From the NCBI GenBank assembly GCA_030248295.1, contig JASANH010000455.1, positions 1-64,000 on the forward strand: a stretch of 64,000 nucleotides of DNA, in the 5' to 3' direction. This document shows, in pieces, positions 32,498-45,659 of this stretch (within the stretch, counting starts at the first letter, position 1; each line of letters begins with the position of its first letter). This stretch comes from Mesodorylaimus sp. YZB2_4. Lineage: Eukaryota; Nematoda; Enoplea; Dorylaimida; Dorylaimidae. Position numbers and translations under genes: made by a program. A model generated the notes under the pieces. The model saw only the letters and a program-made list of their open reading frames with translations, was not told the DNA's origin and ran no database searches.

Positions 32498-35400
32498 ATG
32501 TTATTTAATAATTCTCGTTGGCGCAGGCCGACAACACCGGAAGAAGAAAACCAAGAAACTGAACTGTTATCGCCAGTTCGATTAGTATCAGTTACTTCCT
32601 CGTCCCCGAATATGCATCCGAAAGTTGATCGATTGGAATCGAATGGATCGAATGCGAACAATGATGGCACGAATACGGATGGAAGTGGATCGGGCCAAAT
32701 TCCTAGAAATCCATCTCGATTTTTGGTCAATAAAGTGGATAGTGGCGAAGAAGCAGTTTTGGCAGTTGTAGACGATACGGCTGGAGTCAATGGTCATGGT
32801 TCATCGCCCGATGGTGTGGTCATGGCGGCCCCGGAAAACCAGCCACATCGGGGTGTCCACTTCGATGTGGGAACGAGCGATGCGACTAGTAATAGCGAAC
32901 ATACGCAAGGAGCTGGCACGTATGGAACGGCTAATTTCAAAAGTTTTCGTGCCCTGCAAACAGTCGAAAAGATTCCGCACGTCGATCATTATCGGAATAT
33001 CATGTCCGTCGAAGGCGCAATGGCCGCCCGACCAACCTTGGCTCAATTACACGACGAGGAATTCGGACAGAAAGCAGCGGCGCCTAATCATGTCGAACAG
33101 TTGGGGAATTTCGAACGGTTTGGAATGCTGGAGGTAAAAATGATTGTTTCAGATATGACTTGGCCCTGTGGTATCACAGATTGTGATGAGGGATTATGTG
33201 GGCCATTTCCATTTCTTCTTTTGGGCCCTACATTTATCATTGGATCCGTAAATGGAGCATCTGTGACCCAGCGGCCGTCGGAGCTTGACCTTTCAAGATT
33301 CTAGAGCTGCACATTCTACTTCTTACTTCAGGGTGAAAAAAATCTCGTCTCGGCCGAGTACCTTCGTCCAGCGGCAGTAGGACAAAAGTTTGGATGGATT
33401 CAAGGAGTGTTGGTAAGCATATTTCACATAGCTGGTTTTTGGCGTATGTATGGACAAGGTCTAGATCCTGGGACGACGAGTCTAGAATTGTCCGTCATAG
33501 TTCAGAAAGCTTACGAATTCTGGGCTCGATTTACTCCGGAATCCTTTTCCAGATGCGATGCACTCTCAGTATTCTCGGCACCATGCTTTATTTGCGTATT
33601 AGCTGGGTGGCTGGCGTAGCTGGAATTGGTTTTGGATCGTTGATTATTGCTGTGAGTACAATCGTAGTGACCATAACTGCGATTTCCATGTGCGCAATAT
33701 CGACGAATGGAGAGATCAAAGGTGGGGGAGCGTACTATATGATATCACGATCCCTCGGTCCCGAATTCGGTGGTTCGATCGGACTAATATTCAGTTTTGC
33801 TAACGCCGTGGCAGCTGCTATGTGTGTGGTCGGATTTGCCGAAGTATTGAGGGATATGTTAAGGGTAAGGCGGGCTGCGTAGGATCCAGAGAGGGAGGCT
33901 TTCTTCTCATAGTTCAAAATCTGAACAATTTGATTAATTTCCTTTTTAGAACGAACACGATATCACGATCGTGGATGGCGGTGTGAACGATGTTCGAATA
34001 ATTTCCTACGCCACAATTATGCTAATTCTGTGCGTGGTTATCGTGGGCGTATCGTTCGAGGCAAAAGCTCAGTTGGTTCTATTAGCTGTATTGGCTCTCT
34101 CGATAGTCGATTACGTAATTGGAACATTCATACCTCCCGATGATGAAAAGGTAGGTTGCATTGGTTAGAGTGCTTGTGATTTCTCACGTGGTTACATTGC
34201 AGCAAGGCAAAGGCATGACCGGATATTCGCTAGCCAATTTGCGCGACAACTTTTTCCCACTTTGGGGAAGTCAAAATTTCTTCTCGGTCTTCAGCGTATT
34301 TTTTCCCGCGTGTACTGGTAAGTGAGAGTCTAGGCTGATGGAGGAGGAATGGGGGGGGGGGGGGGGGAAGGTGGCGTGCTAGGATAATGAGTATGTGAGT
34401 AAGGGGTGAGTGTAGCAGCGACTGTGACGCATAGCCGTAGCGAACAGTGGGTGTCACTGGGTTTGGCGGAACGAATTGAAAGTTAGGCCTGTCTGGGTGA
34501 TTCATCCGGCTGTTTGTAACATACATGCATGAGCAGGGGGGTAGGGGAGGGGAAGGTCAAGCCTCTCCCAGGGTTTGGTCCACCAATCAATTGTGGAGGG
34601 TCCCCTGCCCCCTAGGACGATGGATTCAGATAAAACTAGTGAATTGACGCTAGCAGGTGCCTTTAGTGAATATATATTGTAAAAATGGCAAACTTATGTT
34701 TAATAATGCGAGAAATACAATTATTCACAAAAAATCAAATTAAAAAAGCGGCGGGAAACTTGGCATGCGCGCAAATTAACGTAATTATCCGCGCCTTCGC
34801 ACAACTCTTTCTTTTTCAGGTATTATGGCAGGAGCAAATATCTCTGGCGATCTGGCCGATCCGCAAATGGCGATCCCGAAGGGGACGTTGTGGGCCATCC
34901 TCATCTGTATGACCCTGTATTTGGGCGCCATTTGGACAACTGGATTAACTTTCGTGAGGTAAGTGGGTCTGTCTTCTTGCATTGGGCAGTAATGAAAGCT
35001 GATGTATTTCAGGGAGGCGACGGGTAACTACACTGAGATGGTGATGATGAGTTTACTGGATCCGAATGCTACCGAGCCAGTGCACTACACGTACGGTTTG
35101 TTGCATAATTTTCAAATTATGGAAATCTCTGGAGCGTGGCGCCCTTTGGTAACGGCTGGAATCTTCGCAGCGACACTGAGCTCTGCTTTGGCCGCTTTCG
35201 TTTCGGCTCCGAAAGTGTTCCAGGTGAGTCTGGCCGTGACTAGTTATTGTTCGAATTGGGCTAATCCATGGTTTGTGTTTCAGGCCGTTTGCAAAGACAA
35301 GCTATTTCCCTACATTCATGTGTTTGGCAAAGGATACGGGGCCAGCGATGAACCTCGGATGGGTTATATTTTGGCCTTCATTATTTCGTTGGCTATTATT

Positions 35401-38400
35401 TCAATCGGTGAGGAATTATGGGGAGAGGGGTGAGTCTGTCCACCCATGGGGTAGATGGTGGTGCGATCGACTCATGCACGTACAGTATGGGGACACTAGT
35501 CCTTGACTGAACTCACTCTGAGGAGGGTGGTAATTTAGAGGAACGGGTGGTATTTTCTCGGCAGTCCCCTTGTGTTCGTGGGCCTGATGAAACTTGCAGC
35601 TCAGGGCATACTGGTTCATGCTTCATAGCCTACTGACAAGAAATTGAATAAAAATCTAAGTTCTGATGCATGCCTGTAACATTGCGGATAAGCACATTTA
35701 AGGGGTAAGATCCTGAAGTAAAACTGCTCAGAAAGAATTTGGCTCGTCGCAAATTTATCCTGTTTGCCAAAAAGAATTTTCAAAAACCTGCCAAATTTTA
35801 CCCGAATTCAACAAATCGATAACATGTGAATTTATCGATTTTCCTCGTAGGAGTAAGTTTCTGGAGACTCCTTCGGGTAAGTTTTAGCGTAGGATCTTCT
35901 TACCTGTCTAATGACCCTATCCGCAACATTTCAGGCTGAGTCATGCTTGAATATCATCGCAGCTTCAGTTTTTTGGTCAATTTTTAGTACACCAGTGGAG
36001 CACAGGCGAAATCAGTCGTTAGATTAGCTAATTCAGGGCATGAAGGATCTTTGAAAAGTTTTCTGGGAGGAAATGGGAGAGACGCGTTCGGGATTTCTCT
36101 ATGAGTTCTCAGGCCAGCTAAAAATTTAATCATGGTCGGGCAGGTTCGAGGACGCTTAAATTTTGAATTTTTGACCAGTTTTCGACTAATTTTTTGAAGT
36201 CTCCTCGAATATATGACCCTATGGAAACACAGCTGATGGATTTGGTGAAACATGCGGGCGGATGAGAAGCACTCGCTTGACTCATGCCCCATCGTCTCAT
36301 CGTCTCATCTTGCTTCAGGTGACTTGAATCTGATAGCGCCGATCATTTCGAATTTCTTTTTGATGTCGTACGCATTGGTCAATTATGCCTGTTTCGACGC
36401 CTCGTTCGCTGGTTCGCCCGGATTTCGTCCCGGCTTTCGATACTATAACATGTGGGTATCGCTATTCGGGGCCGTGCTATGTCTTGCAGTCATGTTCATT
36501 ATAAGTTGGTGGAACGCCTTGATCACTTTCGGCTTCGTCACCACCTTGTACGTCTACATTCTCTACAGGAAGCCGGGTAAGAGTTAATGGTTGTATGGGA
36601 CGAGGCGATTCTCTGACTCGTGTTTCTTACGTTTCAGAAGTGAATTGGGGCTCGTCGACGCAAGCTCATTCGTACAAGTCGGCCTTGCAGTCATCGCTGA
36701 AAGTGGCTTTTGGTGGTGATGAACACGTGAAGAATTATCGACCTCAAATATTGGTCTTGACAGGAAATCCAGTGGCGAGACCGGCTTTGGTTGATTTCGC
36801 TGCGAATATTACCAAGGATAACAGCTTATTGATCTGCGGAGATGTAGTCAAGGTAAAGTCAGTTGGAGTGACTTGTTTTAATTTCACAATTGCAAATATT
36901 TTGTTGTTTAGGCAAATCCATCCGGTCGGACTTTGGCCCAAATCGCTAATTTCTCGCGACAAATTTACGAGTGGTTGGATAAACGGAAAGTTAAAGGCTT
37001 CTATGTATCGATGGCGAATCCTAACTTCAGAGAAGGTGTTCAATCTTTATTGCAAGTTTCGGGATTGGGAAAACTGAAACCGAATGTTGTGCTGCTGGGA
37101 TTCAAAAATGATTGGCGAAAGACTGCTTTGATCGATTCGTCAAATATTGACTACTTCGATATTATACAGTAAGCAGGTTAAGGCTGGCTGAACCCCAGGG
37201 AGATCAGCAGTGAGCGATAGTACAATCATTGCATTGGGGATGGGAGCAAGGGTCCATAGGCCTTTAGGCGCATCCTGCCAATTCAGAGATGGCTCGTCTG
37301 GTAACCAGTCCTTCACTCAGTGCCGACAGTTTGTCAATACCCTTGAGGGTGATGGTTCAGCCACGGCTACCCTGAGCTTTTGGCGTAGTGGAAAAGTTGC
37401 TACCGCTTACAATCTTTTACAACCTGTATGGTTTTCAGCGATGTGTTCGAGAACAATTGCGGTGTTGGCATACTACGCGTTCCTGGCGGCTTGGATTTCT
37501 CGGACATGATGTCGCAGCACAACGTTGGAGACACTCAGAAATTGAAATTACCCGAACCATCGCATCCGTCTACATTTGATCAAGGCGGTTCTGGATTCAT
37601 GAATATCATGGATAGTACCAGGGTTCTCTCGCCGGACAGCGTGGCTGGTGGTGCTTCGTCGAGTGCACTACACTCGAGCACAAATATTCGGGACGGAAAG
37701 GACAACAGTTCGGAGAAGCAACGCGACGATTCGAATTGCTCATTCGCTGAGAAGTTGTACAATGCTGGGTCGGAAGACGACAGAGTGAACGAGGGTGGAG
37801 AAGGTGACGGTAACGAGGAAATGGATGAAGCGCAGCAACGACAGGAAGAAGATCAGCAGAAGGAAGAATTGGGTGAGATGTTGAACCTATTGCACGAAGG
37901 CAGTATTCAATCGGGATCGACTGGACGCAGTCCGGACACGACCGTTTCCCCACCAAACTCTCCCCAGACTGGCCAGTCGATGTCGATGAAAGCTCAACGT
38001 TCTCGGCATATGTCAAAGAAACAAAGAGAGGTTATGGACATTATCAATCAGTTCCAAATCAAAGTCAAGAAGCCAGTGCTCCATGTCTATTGGCTATTCG
38101 ACGACGGAGGTGGGTAGCATTTTCATGAATTATTTCTAGAATACGTATCCATTGTGTAGTTTGTACAGTGATTGGCACGGGGACACTAGTATACTGGTAA
38201 TTTGAGTGAAAGTTGCTTAATTTCAGGTCTTGGCTTATTGATTCCGCATTTGCTAACCTTGCCTCGCTCGTACTTGGAAGGAGCGAAACTGAATGTGTTT
38301 ACAGTGGCCGCCAGCCGAAGCCAATTGGAAAGGGAGCAAAGGAGGTGAGCTCAGTCTAAGCTATGACACACTTGTGTATAAACTAAACCTTCGTTTCAGC

Positions 38401-39459
38401 ATGGCCGCCCTTCTAAGTCGATTCCGTATCGATTACTCGGACGTGTTTGTCATACCCGATTTGGCTAAGAAACCTCAAAAAGAAACGATCCAAGAATTTG
38501 AAGAGTTTATCGCTCCTTTCCGAGCTCCAGCTGACGAATCAGCTGTCGATGAGAATGAGGGAAGTGGTGGCGGAACTACGGGTGGCGGGAGTACACCCAA
38601 CTCTGCTCGTGGACTGATCAGCGAAACTGAATACGTCGCCTTGCGATCTAAGGTAAGTTGTGGCCATTCGATGTCTGTTCTCGCTAACGTTCGACGGTGG
38701 GGGGGGGGGGTGTGGGTTTTTTAGGGTGATCCTCGGATCTCAGATCCCTGAGGGGGACAGGCATGAGAAAAAGCTGAGTTTCAAAGGCCGCCTATCTGTT
38801 TATTTCTTGACATGTTCTAGAAATTTCATGATGTTCACCCTGCATTTTTTACCAGGCCTTCACATATACCGCATTGCGGCATACTCTCGGCCAAGTATGG
38901 GCTAGGTCGACTGGGTTAGGTGGGGGTTTTGAAAGGGGGAGGGGAAACGGGTAGAGATCAGATCAGATCAGATCGCCTAAGCCTGTTCTGATCGCGTGTG
39001 GGATAGGTCAGGCCAGGTCATGTTTGGGTCGAGTCGAGTGAGTCATGTCTTAGTCCAGCCCAGATACAATTTGATCGCTTTTGCTTCCTTCCTTTTTTTT
39101 CTTCCTGCTGGACCTGAGGTAGGGGGCTTAAAGAAAGGGTTCTGTGTCCTGGCCGACCCAACAGGGGTTAACCCCGCCTACCCCCCCCCTCCTTGCCATA
39201 CTTGCTTTCGGCCCCAGTCGAACTGTATTCTCGGCTGAAAAATGTTTTATTTCAGACGTACCGTCAGCTGCGAATTCGTGAGCTTTTATTACATCATTCG
39301 AGCAAGGCCAATTTGACCGTGGTCACGCTGCCGGTACCTCGGAAAGGTATTTTGTCGGCCAGCTTATACTTGGCTTGGTTGGATTTCGTATCGAAGGATC
39401 TTCCGCCCGTTTTATTCCTGCGGGGTAACCAGCAATCAGTTTTGACCTTTTATTCTTAG
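32498..39459 (+). CDS. NKCC: NKCC-type Na-K-2Cl cotransporter (SLC12 family), 15 exons
   Basis: A complete SLC12 cation-chloride cotransporter, 1264 residues. Exons: 32498-33133, 33332-33412, 33553-33864, 33950-34150, 34203-34317, 34820-34958, 35013-35223, 35284-35407, 36319-36576, 36638-36852, 36912-37168, 37439-38109, 38227-38344, 38400-38652, 39256-39459; all phases agree. It imports Na, K and Cl together across the plasma membrane. The disordered N-tail carries an RFLV motif at residues 74-77, matching the RFxV docking site for SPAK/OSR1 kinases, then a Ser/Thr-rich activation segment and HVDHYRN, as in vertebrate NKCC1. Transmembrane signatures include [22 protein letters not shown] and [12 protein letters not shown]. 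The C-terminal domain has VNWGSSTQA, a long acidic insert (exon 12), and the NKCC1-like end [13 protein letters not shown]. The sequence is closer to NKCC1/2/NCC than to the potassium-chloride group. Confidence 0.95.
34352..34369. repeat. Long G tract in SLC12 intron 5
   Basis: A run of about 18 G. Similar poly-G or poly-C tracts occur at about 24300, 30285, 38700, 39180, 44262, 47622 and 51766, several inside introns. Length in the assembly may be unreliable. Confidence 0.8.
38876..39190 (+). repeat. Dispersed repeat E, copy 1 (SLC12 intron 14)
   Basis: Matches the reverse complement of 51756-52045. Shared words: CCAAGTATGGGC, GATCAGATCAGATCGCCTAAG, GACAGGTCAGG-like, GGGTCGAGTC, and TCCTGGCCGACCCAACAGG followed by a poly-C tract. 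It lies wholly within the intron. Confidence 0.75.
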
Positions 39460-41544
39460 GCATAATTCGAAAATTGGATGAGCAATATGTTGTGTTGATA
39501 GTATTCGATTAAGCATGCTGATAACCATTGTTGGAGATGTCTTTGTTGTCCGACAGGTCTGAACTTGAAGAAACGTATCTAATACGCGGATTCCGCTTCG
39601 TAGTGCATATGCAAGTGGGCCTGTTTCTGTCTCGGTGGTGTGGTACAAAATGGTTAAAGATGTGTTTGTACCTCGCTTCGGATTGTATTATGCGTACTTG
39701 CCTATCATTTTCTTGACCTGCTACTTGTCTTTTTTTGAGCGTAATTTTTTTGAATTTTCTTTTGAGTTGTGGAGGTGGTAGATGTTGTCTTAGTTGATAA
39801 GATCCATGATGGACTTACTGCATAACACGTTGGTCATGTTGAGGTTTGTGCGCCACTTTGAGCTTTTATCGGATTCCGGAGATGCGCGCTAAGTAATACA
39901 GGTAAAGAATTGTCGGAGTAAAAAGTTGTTAGACTGTGGGGTGAGGAGAAGAATCGACAGGTTCTGAAGGAGATGCATTTCAGAAGGATGAAATGAGATT
40001 TTTACCCTACGTACAGACCACCCCCGGTGTAGATCCAACTTACTGACGTGTAGACTGCGCGGCAGCAGGGATGCAGCCCACGTTTGTCTCGTCCAGGGTT
40101 CGAATTTCGGCAGTAAAGGTCCGTTTGCATCAGGAGCGTGAATGGTTCACGTCCCCTTGCCCAAGGTCCGGTAAAGCCTTTGGCTGGTGCGCTATGTAAG
40201 CGCTTTATGGGAGAAGTTTTTCGAAAACTGTCCGCAGAAGTTTGTAACATGTGGACGATAGATATATTGGTGCACACCTGCAGATTCAAGCATAGCCATG
40301 AATTTTTTGCATGGTTCAGTACATGGGCGTGAGTATGGTGATGGACCGCTTGGCAAGTAGCATAGCATCGGTAACAGCAACCATTCAGGAACAGAACACG
40401 CTTGTCGGGACTTATGCTAGCATGGTTCGTCCTGGCAAGCGGGACATATCAAGATAAAGCAGGGGGACGCAGATGAAGTAGTGGCTGCGGGATAGTCATA
40501 TGTCAGCCAGTCGGGACTCATGCAAGTCCAAAAGTGTCTCGGCTGACAGCCGAATCTGCTCACCTCATCCACGAGCTTGTCAAACTTATGCTCGTATGGG
40601 CCTTCCATGCTTGTGTCACAAGCATAGGTCAATCCTACGCTTGTGACACTGCAGTACGATGGGTACATATACTGTAGGTAAGCAGAATTGTGTGTAGGTG
40701 GGATCAGACCAGAGCAAGGGCTAGGAGAGATTGGCCAAGCCCGAGGAGAGTACCAGCTTGGAATTGGAGATGGACCCAATGAATCCCTCTCAAAGGCGCG
40801 TTGGCTTCGCATTTTAAGAGACGCAACTTCGCCCATGGGAATTTGAGGGAGCGAGAAAGTATTTTTATGTAGAAGCCATTTCTGTGTGGCTGTAACAAGA
40901 TTACGATGACGACCAACGACCTTTCACAGCGCCAGCACGACGCGCTGACGATGAAGAGTCGAGTACCAGCAGGCACTTGGCATTCCTCGAAACATAGTCA
41001 GAGATGTCCTTCAGGCGCCTGGACCACTCAAAACTACATAAAGATCAAGTTCAGACTTGCGAAGCGACACTATGGCCAGGCTGGCAGTAAGTACTTACGA
41101 GTAAGTCCTCCCTTTGTTTTGACTCGCAGTATACCCCAGGTGGGCATATTCGACTGAGAGACTTTCGAGTAAACACTGTGCGTGCTGTACATGGAAATAG
41201 TAAGCCAGTTATACTGCATGTATGCGTACTGTACCCGTATTTCACACGACAGCTTTACCCCGGGAATGGGATGTAGGAGTGTGAGCGTAGACAGCAAATC
41301 TTTTAGGTTTTGCAGTCCACCTTCGTTTTCAGCTTCATCTACGCCCTTGTCCGTTCAACAGCGGAGCTTGAGACAATAAATTCCTCCTATCCTGGTTTTG
41401 ACTCCCACCGTCATTCGCCTTATTTAGCGTTTCATTATTCGTCTTGATTGAACCGACCCATTAATGACCATGAGCAAGGTGCGTCATAGTTACAATGTGC
41501 CAGGCTTCATGTTGTTCGACAAATTTGACAAGAAATATTTTAGT
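39460..41544. other. No gene seen after the cotransporter
   Basis: It should hold the 3' untranslated region of the cotransporter. The rest has only short unsupported frames. Confidence 0.45.
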
Positions 41545-42125
41545 GAACGGCCACTTGTCACCTGGCGTGTAGCCGGCTTTGCCATCGAGTCTATTGGCTC
41601 ACACCACGTGAAAACTTACAGGAAGACTAATTTTACTTTCCACTTGGATTATAACCTGGATTTGGATTTGGATTCTTCGAAAAAAACTGGTTACAAAAAA
41701 CACCAAAAACTTTTTTAAAATATTTTTCGAACCCCAAAGAGGAATCTGGAAAATTGTGCGTCGTCATACTCGGCGACTGCCAAGTGCTGACGGCGCTTTG
41801 TGCGCCGATATCCGCTCTTCCCGCTGGACTGTTTATTGGAAAAATCTAAAACAGAAAAGAATTTTCGAATGGAGAGCACAACACAGTGTATCCTTGAAGT
41901 TCTTCCCAGATCTGCTTGCATCCCATATCTTGGTTTGAGGACAGTTACTGCCATCTGAGGACATACAGTTCCCTAAATTATCCAAACAGGCTGCTTACCA
42001 GCTAGTGGCTATGATCCAGCGGGTCACTTTCTGACGTTGACTGATGCACACCCGCTTGAGCATTAGGGACCTCAGTATGTTCGTTTTCCCGGGAATGCCT
42101 GAAAGTAGGATTATGACTGCATTAT
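41545..42125 (-). repeat. Dispersed repeat D, copy 2 (inverted)
   Basis: Reverse complement of repeat D at 10940-11560, about 30 kb away. The terminal hairpin of copy 1 is present only as a single arm here. A third partial piece (GTGCGTCGTCAGACTC to TTCTTCCCGC) is at 43290-43365. Confidence 0.78.
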
Positions 42126-42158
42126 TCCATCTTTTAAAAAAAGGAAGTTAAACTTACA

Positions 42159-43260
42159 TTGACAACAACGACAACATCTGCCAACGAGCTTACGAAACAA
42201 ACAACAGAATCAATGTCAGGCGACTTTGGGCACTGCAGACGCGCGCGCGCGCTGGTTGGGCGCGCAGACGCGCTGGTTGCAGTGCACGACAGAAAATTAG
42301 AGCACGCGATGGAACTGATGGCGATGGTGGATTCGTTTATGGCGATGGCAGGGTCATTAATGAGAAAGAACGAAGTCAAGATCAGAGATGAGCTGATCTG
42401 CGAAAATGCCGCGTTAGAACGCCAGCTCCAAGGAACCAGTCATGAATTGACTCGTCCTCAAAGTCAAACGGTCGTCAAACCATCCGAGCTGAAACAGTCT
42501 CGGCAATATCACGGGGAGAAACTCAGCGCTTATGAAGCCAAACGTCAGGCGACCCAACATCAAGTTAATCAGTTACGAGCCATGGTGGATGTGCAAGAAG
42601 CAGTGGTCAAATCCATCACGAAAGAGCGCGACGAGGCAAATGCTCAATGCGAGAACTTGCTCTACGAGATTCACGCCGCGCGAAGACAGGTTCGCGAAAA
42701 GGAGCATCTGCAGAGTGCCAACCAGCGTCTGCAAAAGAAACTCGACGAGCTGCAACAAGGTTACGAGGCCCAACGACAGAATCAACGTCGCTCTGGGCAG
42801 TGGCGTGGCTAAAAGCAAGGTGTTGGAGCTGACGGCGATGGCTGATTCGTTGCGGCAGGAGATCGCGGCGATGGCAAGTTCATTGGCGAGAACGAATAAA
42901 GAGTTCGAAGCGTTCAAAGCGGCATCTGTGGAGCAAACGACGCCGCGACGCCGAGATTGTTTGGAATCACGCGATATTGAAATAGCTCGTCCAGCAAACG
43001 AACTAAGTACAGTAAGGCCAAAGAACGCATCCATAGGTTGAAGCAGTCGAGGGAAGACGCCGAGTCCGCAAGTTTGAATCGAGCGGCTGAAGCTGCTCCG
43101 CGTTCACGAATTGGAAGACAGCGTCAAAAGGATCGAAATCTAGCTGTCTGCGGGGCAAGATCGAGCGACAAAGTTGGAATAACTGGTGAATCGTCTTGAA
43201 AGATCTTGCGACGAGGCGGATGCCATAAAAGTGGAATATCGCAAAAAAACTTGGAGCTGG
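42159..43260 (+). pseudogene. Decayed coiled-coil protein gene
   Basis: A 217-residue open frame (42159-42812) is strongly heptad-like (for example ENAALERQLQG, QRLQKKLDELQQGY). Coiled-coil coding continues in another frame from about 42790 (KVLELTAMADSLRQEIAAM) to 43041. It then reappears in pieces with stop codons (HELEDSVKRIE, LVNRLERSCDEADAIKV) to about 43260. Two segments, at about 42306-42360 and 42828-42890, resemble each other, so the coil has an internal repeat. At least two frame changes and several stops make it a pseudogene or an old intronless copy. The parent is not identifiable; myosin-tail-like and CCDC proteins look alike at this level. It lies next to dispersed repeat D. Confidence 0.55.
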
Positions 43261-43289
43261 AAGCGCTCATTCGCAATCCCATTTGAACA

Positions 43290-43365
43290 TTGTGCGTCGT
43301 CAGACTCATCGTCAGCCGCTTTAAGTGCTGACGTGCGCCGGTATCCGTTCTTCCCGCTTAGGCTC
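43290..43365 (-). repeat. Repeat D fragment
   Basis: Resembles 41755-41825 (TGTGCGTCGTCA, AAGTGCTGACG, GATATCCG/GGTATCCG, CTTCCCGC). It follows the coiled-coil pseudogene, so repeat D sequence flanks the pseudogene on both sides. Confidence 0.5.
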
Positions 43366-43929
43366 TTCCCGCAGGGGGCGCCACTCCGACGATCTTGTCC
43401 GGTGGGCTTGGAGTCTCCGCATGTCCAGTTTCTGCGAACAATTCGTAAAAATATGAACGGGTGCAGAGTCCTTGCTAAATGCCTGAGCACGATGGCAGAA
43501 TGGCACTGGTACACAGTGCCTAGCAATGGCGTAGAATGGCTGGTCTACTTGGCCACAGGAAGAGTGAGAGTACCTCACAAACTGCGCACTGCGCAAGCAT
43601 TATCACTCACATAAAAGCATGCATCAAAGCCGGGATCTATTGTGTGCACGACCAATGCGAACTCTGCGACCCTAGATGGGCGAAGACTCTGGACACAATC
43701 ATCTTGAAGTCCAAGCAGAATGGAATGGATCCACATGGAAAGGCTAGAAAATGATGGATTCATGTGGATTTTGGTGGATCCACGATGGATTCTAATGGAT
43801 TAGGTTGTCTGGGATCAGCCTCTTACGCCACGCTGCAATAATAAGGGGCAATACGCTTCCAAAGAATACTACGCTTCAGCCTGCAGGCACTCTAGTGGCT
43901 CCAAATCGCAAGATTTGTGCATGTTCCTG

Positions 43930-44090
43930 TTTTATCACATCACCAAACACATGTGTCAAGGTTTAAGGGACATATTATACACTAAATGATTTACAAGGCC
44001 GCGAGTCGAATACTCGCCCATAATGCGCGACTGGAATGAGAGACCCAGCCCATTACCACGACCCCAGCTTACTTCCATACTGGCGGGTCG
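43930..44090 (-). repeat. SINE family C copy 2
   Basis: Matches 10540-10690 (CACATCACCAAAC, GGGACATATT, AAATGATTTACAAGGCCGCGAGTCGAA in pieces). On the minus strand it has GGGCGAGTATTCGACTCGCGG as the B-box region. Confidence 0.65.
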
Positions 44091-45104
44091 AAACCAACCA
44101 TTCTCCCTTTACAGTATTTGTTCTTCTTGCATTTGCATACTTCACACTGCATACTTCATCTACTGTACATGATAAATTTATGGCCATTTTAGATACGAGT
44201 GTATCATCAACGTGACCGTTCTAGTCTGGCATGCTACTTTGAAACTGGGACCATTGAGCCCCCCCCCCCTCAAATCAGCTCCTCGCAAACATGTGCTGAC
44301 TGAAATAAGTTTTATCGCTCATACTATGCCAAAAGAGACCTACAGTAGGTAATTTCGGCTAACATTTTGGGCCAACTGTCTCTAAATAGAACCAGTGATG
44401 TTCTACGATGGAGCTGTCGTGTGAAGGGTTTCTTTCAAGTAGCCAGATGGGATGCACGGGGACAGCTAGACGTATTCGACTTTTTTCCTGTGCGTATGCG
44501 CTTGACGTATGCGACTTTTTTGCTGTCTGCCGATGTCTAGAGAAAAAAGACTGATCCTCATCGTCAGGTCTTGACTCTGCAGAGGCTCGACTGGCAATCG
44601 CTACTCTGTACAGAGCCGGCAGCTGAAAGCGCCACTCGTCAGGGTGATGTTTCAGCCATGGACTAGATCGAAAGTCTAAATTGGCTGTCCTGAGTTTTTT
44701 AGCGTGATGCAACCAGCCACTCCTTCCCAGAAATACAAACTGCCCCCACCCCAATTAGCGCCCATATAAATGCCAGTGGCCATGCTTGATTGGACATATA
44801 CAAAATGTGGGGCTTATTGTGGATGTGTACATGTGCTGTTTGTGGGACATTGCTCAAAAACGTCCACTTCTGATCAAAGCGAATGCAAGCTTGCTTCACC
44901 ATCACATTCCCCGGTCAGGTCCACACCATCAGGGACAGCTGACGTCAATATTATTCCATCTCAATTAGCGTCGTAGCGGCGTAGACTCTCTCCACATAAA
45001 ATATGTAAACGAACCATTACAAAACTCAATCAAAATAGTTACTTACAGTTGTAGTAAAATGAACTCCAGATATTCAGTATACTGTATGCCCATGTACTGT
45101 GCGG

Positions 45105-45255
45105 CCAGTCCAGGATCACCTCGCGTTGAGGTGCTCCTAGTGGAGACGCACGGAAAGACGCTGCTTGTTCCAGCACATCCTTCTTATACGGTTTTACTGC
45201 TAGCGGCTATTGGCAAAAACGAGCTTTGGCCCACAAAAACTTAAAAAACAAGTTT
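45105..45255 (+). repeat. SINE family A tail fragment
   Basis: Carries the GAGGTGCTCCTAGTGGAGACGC block and the terminal GGCTATTGGCAAAAACG...CCCACAAAAA tail of family A in plus orientation. The head and most of the body are missing. Confidence 0.6.
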
Positions 45256-45659
45256 TTGCAATCGTCGGCCGGCGGGACTCTTCAAGTTTCCTCGGAAATC
45301 CTTCAGCATCTTTCGGCTAGGTGGGGCATTTGGCCAGGCGGGACAGTCGGTAACTAACTGCATCCGTCAGGAGATACGCAATCACTGGTTTACCCTTGCA
45401 TTCTTCTTTATTTTGAAATAGTCATCTTTGTCTTGACTCTCCCCACGTCATTTGCCGCACGTTATTGCGCAACTGTTTGTCGCTGGGAATGAATAAATCA
45501 GATCAGAGCAGGGCGGAGTCCAAGGAAATCGGTTTATCAAGTCAAGAGCCATCAGGTATCAGTCTAGTATGTGTCCACATCCGAGTGACCGTTACCTCTG
45601 GCGTGTAGCATGTCTCCACATGTGTAACAGTACAGAGGGACGCGTGTATTGTATTTTTT

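Noticed and set aside
40417-40836. 139-residue minus-strand frame
   Set aside because: Composition looks random and no homologous motif or splice support is seen.
43726-43805. Series of GGATTC/ATGGAT words resembling a short tandem repeat
   Set aside because: Units are irregular and few; not convincing as a satellite.
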